NCBI GenBank assembly: GCA_001179505.1
Contig: CDMY01000300.1
Coordinates: 11,883-75,882, forward strand
DNA from: Vitrella brassicaformis
Lineage: Eukaryota > Sar > Vitrellaceae
Reading direction: 5' to 3'
DNA length: 64,000 nucleotides
Translations under genes and position numbers: made by a program
Notes under the pieces: model-generated
Database searches by the model: none
Seen by the model: the letters and a program-made list of their open reading frames with translations, nothing else
What the model was told of the DNA's origin: nothing
In this document: positions 45,624 through 61,400 of the stretch, one piece after another
Numbering within the stretch: position 1 is the stretch's first letter
Layout: each line of letters opens with the position of its first letter

Positions 45624-48600
45624 AAAGTCACGTACCACCGGGGGAGAGGCGGGGGTGATGGCCGACACACCCATGGCCCCCTGGTCGGCTGGCGTCTGAT
45701 GGTCAGGCGGTGGGCTGATGCCTCCCAGGCCATAGTCTGGCCCGTCCTCCTTGGGGGACACGTGCAGTGCCGTCTGCTGGGACGCACTCGACCCCGTCCA
45801 CTCGGATGCTGCGCTCTGGTCAGAGGTCCGCAGGCGGTGCGGCGGCGACTCACCCATCGCTATACCATCATCCTCCTCGTCATGGCCCACCACCGACCCA
45901 GCACCACCGCCTCGCGATATGCACACGTCACTCGCAGAGATTGCCGGAGGCGTCACATGGACACCACCGACCGCCGACGGGACACTGTCACGACTCAGAC
46001 GCCCGCCAGCTTGAGTGTGCATCGAGTCGAGCACCGGCTGCCCCGCTGTCCCTTGTTGTTGCCTCTTGGCCTTGGGTCCGCCTGTGGATCGCAGCCCGGC
46101 CAGTCGAGGTGGTGGGGGTGGGGGCGCCTTGATGGGAGCTATTGTGGGCGGCGACCGCTGCCGCCGACCCGGGTGGGGCTGGTGAGGCTGGGAACCGACA
46201 CTCTCACGTATACTCCCCGCACCGCTCTCTCGCACGTCGCCGGTGGCGGTGTCGCCGTCCAGTCTTGAAGTGGCACTCAGATCCACAAGACGGGCACCTC
46301 GGTGGTGGTCCACTGTCGGTGGTGGCCCATTGTCGGACGACGCAGCCTCCAGTGGCGGTGACCACCGCATCGGCTGGAAACGGCCGGGCTGTGTCTTTGA
46401 CCCACCCACGGCCAGTTGGTCGATGGGAGGTGCCGGTGTGAATCTTGGCTGCCGCAGCCCCTCGACCAGCCCCGGCTTGTTTCTGTGTCGTCTGCGCCTG
46501 GCGGCGACGGGCTGGTGCACACCGACGTCATCAGGGAGTCGCCGAGGGTAGAATGTCGTCTGGCTGCGGGACGATGGACAGGGGAAAGGGACGGCGTTGG
46601 GGGGAGGACGAGACAACATCCGCAGCCCTCCCAACACGCTGTCGTTGGAGGCCACGCTGTGGGCTATGCTGCGGGCGGTGGCCAGGGGCATGTCCCCCTC
46701 ACTCACTGTCCCGTCGTCGTCGGCCGACTGCTGGGGGGGCTGCTGCTCGTCTGGTGGTTGATCGGTCAGAGATGGGTCAAGTGGGGCCTGGATGCGATGC
46801 TGCAAAATCCCCCCCCTGCTGCTGCGGCGGACATCTGAGCCCCTGATGATGCCATGTAGCGATCCACTGCTGCGATGATAGGCCGACGACCCCGCCCCGC
46901 TGGACGGTTGGGGGTGTCGAGGTGGCAAGCCAGACCGACGGTGGGTGGCACCACCAGGGAGCTGGTGGCCCGACGTCAACAGGAGATGGGGACCGTCTTG
47001 GGAAGCCATAATGAAGACACTATCATCACTGAGCCACTCGTCGCTGAGCTGCAGGCTGTCCGTCCCGCCCGTCCGCGCCACGCGGTGCACGCTCGCCTCT
47101 GTCCCCGTGTAGAACCGGTCGTTGTCGCTAGAGGCAACAGGGGCCGATCCTGAAGCACCACCCTCCTCATCCTGGCCATCCACACGCTCCCCTCCACCAC
47201 CGCCTGCCGATACTGCTTCAACACCATGGGTAGTATCAGTGCCGCCCGGGAGACCCACAGGGATTGGTGTGTCCACCACCACCCCCGCCTCCTCCCCTGT
47301 CTGTCTGGCTGGTGTCTCCCCGGGTGTGACAGGTCTGCCAGCACGAGGCCCCCTGTGTGGTGGGGTGGGTGCGGTGCCCCCTCCCAGTCTGCGTTGGCGT
47401 CTGAGGTTCATGAGGTGGCTGTCGGGAGAGGGCCGCAGGTATGGGGTGGCCGTGGGCGGCTGGGGGAAACGATCCTCGTGGTACGTCGACTCGTCAGGCC
47501 GAGGGGGGCCTGCAGTCGCTATCTGCAGCCAAGGGACGGCCGGGGGTGGAGAACAGCAAAGCCAGAGAAGCACACGAGGCAAGTTGGTCAGGGAATGTGT
47601 TGGTTGTATTGTGTGTGTCTAGTTTAATCTGGTGGCATGGGTTGCTCTGCTCACTCACCCTTTGAGTGCAGTATCGTTGGTGGTCCGCCCACGACGCTTG
47701 GGGCACGTCGTTGAGGCACACCTCACACCGACGGCACGACTGCTCGAAGATGCCGACAGCAGGAGGCAGCTCTGCTGCGTTGCCGTCACCCGCTCCACCC
47801 CCACTGCCACCCGCACCCCCCGCGCCGCCACGCAGGGGCAATGGGCTCTCGAACAATTGCGAGTCGGGCGGCGGGGCGTCAGAATCGTGAGGGGCGGCCG
47901 ACCCTCTCTGGTGGTCCATTTGCTGCTCCTGTTGATGTTGGTGGGGGTCACGATCGTCCGGCGGCGTCGGGTGGCGGCCATCCGAGTGCTGGTCCTCGAG
48001 GCTGTGGATGGTGGACGGGAGGCCGACGAGGCGACAGAGCACACCCCCTGGGCTGGCCTCATAGTCCACAGAGACCGTCACAGGCTGCGACGGGGCTCCC
48101 CGCACACGATCGTCAAAACGCAACCTGGACGTACCAACAGAGAGGAGAGAGGGACGTCTGAACGCCCGCCACCTCGTGTGTACCATGCATGTGATGGATG
48201 TATGTATGCATTCATGTATCAATACTGGCAGCTAGCTTAGCTTACGGTCTATCGTAAGTATGTTGCACCACTGTGTCTGGTTGCGGCTCATCCGAATCTA
48301 CATGCATAGCCTCGCCAGCCGACCAAGGAAGGCCATCTCTGGTATGTGCACCGGACGCAACGGGAGCAGGTTCCGGTGGGGCGGAGAGGCCTCCTCGGCA
48401 GTAATGGCTGTCTGCTGCCCTCTCTGTGCCGCTCGACAGGTCTGATTGGGCACCACCCTCCTGCTCCTCCTGCTGCTGCTGGTGCTGATGCTGGTGGTGG
48501 TGGTCGTCGTCGTCGTCATGTGGTGGCTTCCCTGGCGGCACGGCTCGGTCAGCGGCCTGGATGTCGATGCCGCCAGAGGGGCTGCTGTCGACGTGGCCAT

Positions 48601-48789
48601 CATCCTCATCATCCGACTCGTCTACTTGCTGCTGGCGAGCTGAGTGGATGAATCAACCAACCAACCACAAACACACAAAAAGAGGCCCGTGGAGCAGTGA
48701 GGCGGGAGGTGTGTTTCTTCCTACTTACCCTGCGATTCGGCAAGAATGTCGACGCAGAAGAACCTCGAGGTGGCGCCAGGTTGCATCAT
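44921..48789 (-). CDS. C2HC zinc-finger protein, paralogue B, 3' end in gap
   Basis: Begins MMQPGATSRFFCVDILAESQ, then an acidic/His/Gln-rich exon with GGAQSDLSSGTERAADSHYC. The third exon (PLRFDDRVRGAPSQPVTVSV) ends with a C2HC finger, CEVCLNDVPQASWADHQRYC. A single exon of about 710 residues (45435-47544) is Pro/Ser/Gly/Arg-rich and ends with CDKCGRSFNQEALKKHKC. The next exon has the third finger CPHCDTRFSPKVLAKHTAMC and runs through Arg/Pro-rich sequence into the N gap. Three spaced C2HC fingers in a disordered protein suggest RNA or protein binding; no family beyond ZC2HC1-type fingers is recognised. Start is a tandem ATG 434 bp from the divergent kinase start. Confidence 0.75.
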
Positions 48790-49223
48790 GTAATCCTCAG
48801 CCAGATCCCTCCGTCACTGTAACAGCACGTTTGAGCAAGGGCGTCACCATACACAAATGGAATGGTGGGAGAGGGTCTTCTGCTGCTCTTCCCACTCCAT
48901 CCATGCAGTCAGTAATTACAGCAAACACAGACCAGCAGTGCAGCACGACTGGAAGGAAAAGGCCTCACAATTTGCGAGCTTGACGCCAATCCCTGCTTTT
49001 GACGTCGCTGCGTCTGTCCCTTTTCTCTGTCTTGTTCTCAACGATCTTCAACGTACGTCCCTATTTAACGCGAGGAGGCATAACACATCGGTCCCTCGCG
49101 CAGCGTCTTGGGGCCCAGCCCTCGCAACCAGCAATTGGCAACCAGTGAGTGAGATGCAGACGAGGCAACCATGATAGGTCCAGGTCGGCCCGACACACTT
49201 GCTTCAGTTGGTATGTGTGTGTG
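48790..49223. promoter_or_regulatory. Divergent spacer between paralogue B and the kinase
   Basis: 433 bp. The kinase ATG is preceded by TGTGTGTGATGCAG-like sequence that could also be a splice acceptor, so an upstream kinase exon within 48960-49140 cannot be excluded. Confidence 0.4.
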
Positions 49224-52810
<3,587 letters not shown>

Positions 52811-53583
52811 CTTCCGCACCGCACCGCACCGCACCCACCTCAGGTACATACCTGTGTGGGTAGGCGAGGCGGGTAGCTACACACATGTTGTCCACCCGTA
52901 TGTATGTATTGCGTGTGTGTAAACTATATATACATTGCTACCTACCTTCGTGCCTCTCTTTCCCCCTCCCTCCCTCCCTATTGGTCTCCCTGCCATCCCT
53001 CCAGGATATGCACATCTGTATGTTCGCCTGTTGATGATGCGATTGAGATCGATGGATGGATGGATGCCTCGTTTTCTGTTTAATGAAGGAAGGAAGTTGA
53101 TCCATTGAATTCACTACAAACAGAGAGACAGACAGGTCCTGTCCTGGGAACCGTTGGTTGGTTGTTGGTTGTTGGTTGGTTGGTTGGTTGCTTGGCTGGC
53201 TGGATGGGTGGGTGGGTGGGGGGTTGCTGCGCCTCTCTCGGCAGGCAAGCAGGCAAGCATTGATCTGTCTCTAACTAAGCGCTTGTCTGCGTGTCTGTCT
53301 GTCTGTCTCGCTTCTTGTCTTGTCTCTCCTTTCTCTGCTTGGCTGTTGGTTCAACGTGCCGTGCACCGCACCCTCTGATCTGGAATAGATGGACATACAG
53401 CCGCACGGACACACAGACTGGCTGGTGCGCTGGGGAGGGGGGAGTCACTGCATGGAGACTGGCTGCCGGAGACATACACGTTGTGAAACTGGTGATGAAA
53501 CAACTATTTTCACTGATGTCAACCATTTCGGCGCGCAAGCGGAAGTGTGAGCTAAGAAGCGTTCAAAAAGGAAGATCGTTCCA
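52811..53583. other. Intergenic region
   Basis: About 770 bp with GGTTG, TGGG and GTCT repeats up to 53330, then ordinary sequence. It holds no gene, and it marks the change from microsatellite-rich to microsatellite-poor introns. AAGAAGCGTT lies at 53554-53563. Confidence 0.55.
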
Positions 53584-56029
53584 ATGAGACCATTTCTTCG
53601 AGTGAGTACAGGGGTAGCCAGGTGCGCGAATGATGTATCCAAGGTGTACCGCGGGCGTCCCAAAACGGTGCTCCGAGGCCTCGTGAGCGGTCATTATCCG
53701 CCATCTCAGGGGATTTGCAACACGTTCATCGAGTACTTTGGGAGGCAGCTGAAGCCTCGGCAGGTTGTGCTGGTGCTCAGAGAATGCCATGCGGTGGGGT
53801 TGTGTACTTGTGAGGCGACACTGAGAGATCTGCTTCGACGATGCGTGGCGGACCTCAGTGGCGATGAGCTTGCGATGGCGGCCAATGCACTGAGCCGCGC
53901 CCGGGACACAGACCGGTACATGAGTCTCGATCCGTACGACGACGACATTGACGAGCCAGCCGCCGTACAGCCGTCCAACCTCCCTGTGAGTGGCCTTCTC
54001 TCTGGGGTGGCAGCTGACATCATGGCAGCACTGCCTGGCATGTCGCCGTCGTCTGTTGCTCTCGTTGCTAATGCATTTGCAAGGCTGCAGCTGCGGTCGC
54101 CCGATGTGTTCCGCGCTATCGCTGACCGGTGTACACAGGTGGGGAAGGGCAAGGGTGGGGAAGACCACGGCTTAGGACTATCCGACTTCAGCCTTGCGTC
54201 AGTGGCGATGATTGCTCATGGCTTCGCCAAACTGCGCATCTACCACCACCGATTCTACAGGGCCTTGCTCAAGACGGTACTGGCCCGGAAGGGCGACGTG
54301 TGGAACCTCGGAGAGCTAGCACAATGGTACGCACCACGCACGCAGGGAGGCATGTATATGGGCGGTGAAGCAGCAGTGCACGGTGTGGCTGAGCGTCTTC
54401 ACACTCGTACTTGGTCATGACACTACATGCATCTGTTGTGCATTTAACTGTCGCCTATTGCCCATCCAGCGTATTCGCGTTTGCCCGGTGAGACCAGCGC
54501 AGCCGCGTAGCAGCCATGGTACACCCGCTGGATGTGTATGTCAGGTCTGTCCCCTTCTTGAAGTACTTGGAAGCGCCTGAGAAGGTCGCTTTCCACCCAG
54601 GGCTGGATGCTGTATTGACGGGTGTTTGGCGGGGCCTAGCTTGCTACGGAAGCAGCCAACTCTTCGCCGACGATCCCAAGAGGCTGGGTGAGGGCGCTTC
54701 TCTTGTCATCCAGGCCATCAGCGTCATCCAACAACGTGATTATGTACGTACGTACCGACGTTATTATGAAAGTACCGGTGCCATGCACTCACTGCAGATC
54801 GACACACATGCAGCTAGCCAGCCCTGGTGTATGGTATGCAGGACTGGGTAGTCTGGATCCTTCTTTGGTGGCTCACCGGCCCGTCATATGTTTGCCATTT
54901 GTCGAGGAATACCATCGTTACGATTATCGTAGCACTTGGGAAACTGGACTTCACCCCGACACTTTGGAGCGCGGCAGCGAAGTCAGCAGACCTCACACCC
55001 AGAAGAGGGGCACACTTTGGGGCGACTGGAGTCGACTCCCTGCTCGACAGGTACAAAGATAGTCATCTGAATGTACCAAGGAAAACAAAAAAGAGTATCT
55101 GGCGCCAACATTGTTGTCCTTCAATTCCTGCGCTATGTGTAGGGTCGCAGTCTTGTGGAGACGCAATGGCAAGAGCGTTTTTTCGCTGTCCCAGCTGACT
55201 CTACTATGGTATTCCTCACTCTGTCTTCTACACACGCATCCTCACACTACGAAAGGAACCACTCGTTTCGGCGTGGTGATGAGTGTGGCCTTCTTTGATG
55301 ACACCAAAGAATACCTAGACAAAGGTAGCGACAAGGAGAAACAACTTATACCCTATCGCGCTCTTACTGGCCTTAGCAGGGCGGACGATGACGCGGGATG
55401 AAGCGTCTGTCACGGACCGCCAGACCTATCGCAACCCCCTGACTAACACCAGCCTCACACTCCCTACGGCAGACGACCTCAGTCACCCCGTGCATAACGC
55501 CATGTATGCCACCCAGGTACCTCAGCTCATCCATAATAAGAGACACCCCTTCAGTAAGTAAACGACCAAAACACACGTTCGCTTGTGTGTTTGTTTGTCT
55601 GCCCCGGTTTCCTCGCGTTTCAGGCAGAAATCGGGGTGCAAGCATGGTTTCTCCTCCCCTTGCCAAACGAGGGGCCTGGCATGCCTTTGAGCAAGCTCTG
55701 CCCGATCGGCTGTCTTGCAACAGCTATGAAAGTAAGGCAATCACCTCCTGTCTACCCCATCTTTGCGGGCCTCATGTCTCAACCGGTGCATTCAGGTGCA
55801 TCACTGGTTGACCGACAGTGCCGGCAAGCCGGCGGGTCATGTGAGTGCTCCAGAAGCTGTCGTGAAGGAGAGCGTCTTTAGCCCTACAAGCTCATCCTTT
55901 CAAGCCGACGTCGCGAGTATCGTGTCTGAGCTGCTAGCGAGACAGATCCGGCCGACACGTGCAAAACGTGTATCGCTGGAGGAGAGGGTCGGGGCTTTCT
56001 ATGTTGATGTGGTGGTACTGTCTTCATAG
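53584..56029 (+). CDS. HPR/FAST-like organelle RNA-binding protein lacking a RAP core
   Basis: A large first exon starts MRPFLRVSTGVARCANDVSK, a basic organelle-targeting-like N terminus, and continues with degenerate helical repeats: DELAMAANALSRAR, SSVALVANAFARLQLRSPDV and ASVAMIAHGFAKLRIYHHRF. Splicing to CVFAFARSVPFLKYLEAPEK and later to a TIIVALGKLDFTPTLW exon extends them. These are the roughly 37-residue heptatricopeptide/FAST-like repeats of apicomplexan and related organelle proteins. The last exon has SSFQADVASIVSELL and VGAFYVDVVV, the segment that normally leads into a RAP domain, but it then stops at LSS. The middle exons (54780-55730) are assigned less surely. Role in organelle rRNA or mRNA processing is inferred from the family. 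Confidence 0.7.
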
Positions 56030-56211
56030 CAAGCTACAGTGGTAACATCGCACCGTGGTCTCTAGTAAAACAACTCGCATGTGTGGCTCACATCAACAAC
56101 TAGCAACAAACCAAGTCCTGGCCAACAAGCAACACGGCAGCGAATGTCGCCCTGGAAGTGATGATACGACTCTATCCATCACCGAGCTCCCTCCCCTGCC
56201 ACCATGGACTC

Positions 56212-58149
56212 TCATTCGCACACACGATGTGCACCTCTTTCTCCCACCGACACGCTATCACCCACGGCGGACTGACTGAGTGACTGACTGACTGCTGGCC
56301 AGTCAGAAGGGCGGTTCGCTACATCACCGAACTGTAACAGCAAGGGGATGGAGACAAGACAACACTCCGCGACCCAAGCGATATTGTTGTACCGCTTACT
56401 CTCTAGACAAAGCTCCGTTTTGCAAAAAGCCAGCAGCTCTTCCTGTACAACCCAATGCACGAACGGACACATGCGTGCTGTGTCTTGTCTGTTTCCCATG
56501 GGCTCTGCGTTCTTCTAACCTGCATCCGGTTGACCTCTGCGTGTGTCAGGCTACGATCAAGTGCCCGATACGTCAATCTGGGGAGAGCAGAGCACAGCAA
56601 ACAACGTTGAGCGTCAATGATTGCCTTTACACCAGTCAGCTACCTGAAACACAGGCTCTCCCTTCCATCTTTGCGAAACCTATCAACCAGCTGCACATTT
56701 TCGATGCAGTCATCACCAACCTCGCGGCACATCTACCACACATACCAATCCGGAGCAGAAAGACATCACTGGCAGTAGAGTCGTCAGTCAAAGCCTTCTT
56801 GCCTGGTGAAAGTCTGTCTCAGAGAAGCCAGCGGGCTTCCACAAGCTCACGTCCTTGTATACAGGTGGATAACGACTGAATGGACGAAATGGCCTTATCT
56901 GATAAGCAAGAAAGGGATCGGCGATCACCCCATCTCTTGCCCGTTTACCTCTCCAGAAGAGAACTGCTTCCAGAAGCGCTCGTCATCGCTCCAAAAGACT
57001 CTGATGTCGTCAACCTACCATGCATCCAGACACAGATGAGCTGTGGCGCAGCCATGCGAACTAACAGGCCAGCTTACCCCAAACAGGATCATTGCTAGCC
57101 TTTCGAGACCAAGGCCAAAGGCCCATCCAATGTGCTCCTGTCGCCCTGTTCATCACAACCAGACAGACAACGCGATCATGCAAGCAGCGCAGATACTATT
57201 CCTTGCAGGCATCCAGCGTGCGTCAGTGAATGCACCCTGCTGACCGCAATTCTTGAGAATCTCTTGCTTGATGACTCCGCAGCCCAGAACCTCCACCCAT
57301 TTGCCGTTGAAGAACACCTCGAGCTCGAGCGATGGGTCGGTGAAGGGAAAGGTGGCCGTGTCGTCCCACCGACGCTGGCATTCGCGGCCAAACAGATGGT
57401 CAACAAGGCCCTCCAGGCACCACTTCAGGTGTGAAAGAACCTTGTCGCTCGCCCTCACTCCATCCAGAACAGATAGCTCTGCTGGCTCAAAGGTGCGAAT
57501 GCCATCACATTGATGGAAGACCGGATAGTGAAGCGAGTCAACTCGATCCTGGGTCAGGCAAAGAAGGAGCAGACCAATCAGCAGTGTGCGTGCGTGCGTG
57601 AGTGGGTCCAGACTTCATTTAGTGACACCTTTCGATAGACATCGGCACTCCAGATGAGAGCCGATCGTCCTTTCTCAAGGAATTCGGCTTGATGTGCTGT
57701 CGCTTGGGTCCTAAGGACGTGCTGGTTTCCCACAAAGTACGTGTCTGTAGACAGACAGACACACACGACATGACCTCCGCAGCACAGCACCGTCCGGGCT
57801 CCACCCAGCTCTTGCCTGTGGGAAGTCGACTCACATGGTCCTCTGGGATAAGCAAGGAGTCGAAGTTCTCCTCAACAGTCACGATCGGAGTGCGGTCGTG
57901 GAGGGTCAAGTACTCGAACCTCTCATTGCGGAAGTGGTCTTCGATTTTCCGCCTCAGTATACCAAGTGGATGAGTCGGGCACGTGTACAGCCCCCGGCCG
58001 ATCTTCGACCACACCTTGACAAAGGAACACACACGCACATCAACCACCTGGTGGCGGGTGGTATTCGGATCAATTACGTGATTCGGAATGTGCCTCGGCC
58101 GATGCGGTAGTGACAGCTGGCTTCGGAGCACACGGCTGAGGTGGGACAT
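56212..58149 (-). CDS. FARS2: Mitochondrial-type phenylalanyl-tRNA synthetase
   Basis: Charges organellar tRNA-Phe. Exon 1 runs from [20 protein letters not shown] to [18 protein letters not shown] and the [19 protein letters not shown] block. Next come [15 protein letters not shown] with [30 protein letters not shown] (motif 2), [20 protein letters not shown] with [27 protein letters not shown] (motif 3) and [16 protein letters not shown]. The fused anticodon-binding domain follows: [35 protein letters not shown] and [19 protein letters not shown]. The final exon continues [14 protein letters not shown] and then adds an unusual tail of about 60 residues if the stop at 56212 is right. Fusion of catalytic and anticodon domains in one chain identifies the monomeric mitochondrial form. 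Confidence 0.92.
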
Positions 58150-58490
58150 GCACCTCTCGGGGCCTCGAAGCTGTGGTTACACAGGACAGCGCCGAAGGGC
58201 GCATTTAAAGCAGGGTTGTCCCTATTGACGAGCGGAAGGGTGACGCTACAAAAATCTGCGAAACAAGAAATCACCAGAGAGCCACTGCTGGCCACTGCTG
58301 TTTCGCAGATGGCCCGGAGAAGACGACGAAGACAGGACAAACAGACAGGGAAGAAAGGCGCAGGAAAGCAGAGCAGATCTTCGGGGGGGGCAAGAAGGCA
58401 GAGCAGGTTGACTTCAAGCGAGCTTAGACGGCTTTCACACAAATAATACGAAATTATAGTCCATACGCGGGCGATTGCGTGGCCGACAGC
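58150..58490. promoter_or_regulatory. Divergent spacer between PheRS and FAD monooxygenase
   Basis: 341 bp between opposite start codons. An open plus-strand frame crosses it, but it is Arg-rich with no splice logic, so I treat it as noncoding. Confidence 0.45.
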
Positions 58491-61400
58491 ATGGAGGAGG
58501 AAATCAAAACCGACGTGATTATTGTTGGAGCCGGTGAGCTGCTCACATTGCAGACAAAACAATGCTTGCCTGGTCTGAGTCTTCAACTGCAGGCCCGACA
58601 GGTCTCGTTCTTGCAATTGAGCTTGTAAGTCTATCCCCCGACTCTTCCACTGCAGGCTCGACAGGCCTGGGTCTAGGGAACGCAAATAACTCCTGGGTGT
58701 CTTCTTTCTACCGCAGGCACGAAGAGGGGTGGACTTCATCGTATTCGACAAACTGCCCGACAGGACTAGAGAGTCACGGGCTCTCGGTACGGTATGCGTC
58801 ACAACAGTCCGGTCAGGTGAACCGCACATGAACGAGCACATGCGTTTTACATCGCAGGAGTCATGCCAAGGACACTGGAAATCTACGAGGACCTCGGCAT
58901 CGTCAAGCAGGCACTGAGCAATGGCGTGGAGATGTTGGGAGAAAGGCTGTTCGTGGACGGGACCGTCGCAGTGGATTGGAATTTCAGCGAGGAACGACAC
59001 AACGAACAAAATAGGAAACGTCTTAGTCACCGATTACATTGTGCACTGCAGGTCGATTCCTTCTACTGCAAGCCGCTTCTCCTCCATGTAAGTCAATACA
59101 GCCGACATGATAACGTGTGCTTAATGTGATGTGACGCTTGGTGTGGTATGTGGTGTGGTGTGTCCGGTCAGCAAGTAAGTGGGTGTGCTGCCGTCTTGAC
59201 AATGCTGCTTTTTTGCTACAGCTAATCGACATCTTTTTCCTGTCCACTGTGTTCAGGGTACCTAGTATTCACTGCCCTTCGTTCCTCTCACTGTTTTCTG
59301 TATCTCTGACGTACAGGTGTCACAGAGAAGGTACATACACATACAATCTCTCGTGGTCCGTCGTCACCTTTTTCCTGCTGTGCAGTTGCTCTGCGAGAAG
59401 CTCGCAGCCATTCTAGGACCTGACAGAATGAACTATGCGTTGCAGCGGCCAGTAGAAGTAACTTCTCTCAAGGTGAAAGTTTTGGAAAATAGATCACGTT
59501 TCGCGCTCAGTTGTTCATTTTCCTTTGTTGTGCCACAGGTGGGCCACACATTCGCCGAGGGAGTTCACGTGTGTGCCTGCTCGCTCTCCGATCCTGAGGA
59601 GAGCAATGCAAATGCTGAGGGACAACACAGCGAGGACACCGGCAGCGTCGACAACGTCACCCCAAGGACTAGTGAAGCCGAGACGACGTCGTCAATGACG
59701 TACGGGTGGACAACATCAGGAGACACGGGGCAGCAAGGACCGAGAACTCATAGGATTCGAGGAAAGCAGTTCAATGTGCACGCCCGCTACGTTGTCGGAG
59801 TGAGCCCTTAACACTCTCCATTGCACGGCTAAACCCATTGCACGGCTCTTCAAGACAATTTATGTTTTCTGTGTTCTGAACCTCTTTTCAGTGCGATGGA
59901 GTATATTGAGTCATTCGCTCCGACAAATGTTAGCAGGAGTCATTTTCTTGTTGCATTGTAGGCAAGGAGCTTCGTTCGGAAGAGTCTTGGAATTCCATTT
60001 GAGGGCTTCACAATACCATCAGAATTCATCGTCGCTGACGTTGTGATGACCTGGGGCGTGCCACCAGACCGGAACAAATTTAATCTCCTGACAGGTCAAC
60101 GTTGAACATGAAAGATTCATTTCCGATACTGGTGCGATGGAAAGGTTACTGTCCTTTTCTGGCGTTTCGGCTCAGCTCCCAACCGGATGGTCGAATGGTA
60201 AGCAACGGCTTGGCTTTTGGTGCTTGTCAACAAGTTACTTTCTCTCATTGCGCATTTTGCTGAGTTGTCAGCTGTCCGTTGCCGTCTGGTCCCAGCCTCC
60301 TCGAACCACCACCAAGGCTCCCCGATGGTGGAGCAACACACAGGCGTCAAGGTGGCGGAGCAGCGAGACAATATGGAAGTAGCTCGTCGAACCGATGGAG
60401 GTAACAAAGCAGGACGGAAAGTGTTCTTTTCGCGGCTGCTTGGTGGTTGGTTTGCTTGCAAATCTTTACTTACGTTTTACTCTCAGGCTGACGACGATCA
60501 GGCGAATTGCAGAAGACCGTCCAGAGGCGATGCTTGAATGCCGCGAAGCGAGGTTTGGAGAAAGAACCTGGCATAGCAAAAGGCTGAAATTCTCTCCAAT
60601 CTCCCATTTCTACAGGCCACCACCGAGCAAAAAAGAGCTACAAGCCATGACAGGTATCTAAGCGAACACGTGCCCAGTACAGAAAAGTTCATGTTGCTTT
60701 ACTTCAGCGAAGCTTGTCGCTGGCACGATCATCGACCACGTCATATGGAGCTCGAGTTTTTCCATCAAGTAAGAGAATGCCCTTGCACATCTACCTCAAC
60801 TGACCCTTTCTCCTTGTCAACAGCTGTAGGTCTGCAGCGTTCATGAAAAGAGGTCTGCGGGGGCGTGATACAAAGAGGATTGCAGCTTGTTCGCACCTAT
60901 TGCTCTCTCCTTCCGATCAGGAAATGCATTCCTTGCGGGCGATGCTGCACAGTAAGAGAGAAAGAAGCGCAGAAGGAAGAACTGTCATAAGCTGCCTATT
61001 TACTTTATACCTGTTATTTAAGCATCTTCCCTCCGCTTTTCCATCAAGGTATTTCTTGAGTCGTTGTAAGTGGGTTTCATCTCTCGCGTTCTCCGCGTGT
61101 CGTCTTTTTTATCAGGTCACAACACTGGCATCGGCGACGCCTACAATCTTGGTATACGGATAGATAGAAAAAAAAGCAAAACCAGAGGCCCATCAGGGCG
61201 AAGACGTTTTTACCGCTGTCCGCCGCAGGATGGAAGCTGGCTCACGTTCTGCAAGACGGCGCGAACCGTGAGTTTCCATACACAACGGATCACACCGCAG
61301 AGTTATGCGTTTCTCCCAGCTGCATTGTTGGAATCCTACGAACAAGAAAGAAAGCCCGTCGGCGACGCTGTTGTTCGGTATGTTATTCATAGAATATTGC

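Noticed and set aside
58141-58446. Plus-strand 101-codon frame between PheRS and the monooxygenase
   Set aside because: Begins inside the antisense of the PheRS start, is Arg/Ser-rich without motif, and sits in a divergent promoter.
58074-59030. 318-codon minus-strand frame antisense to the monooxygenase exons
   Set aside because: It crosses real plus-strand exons and introns with clear splice signals; the composition is that of an antisense shadow.
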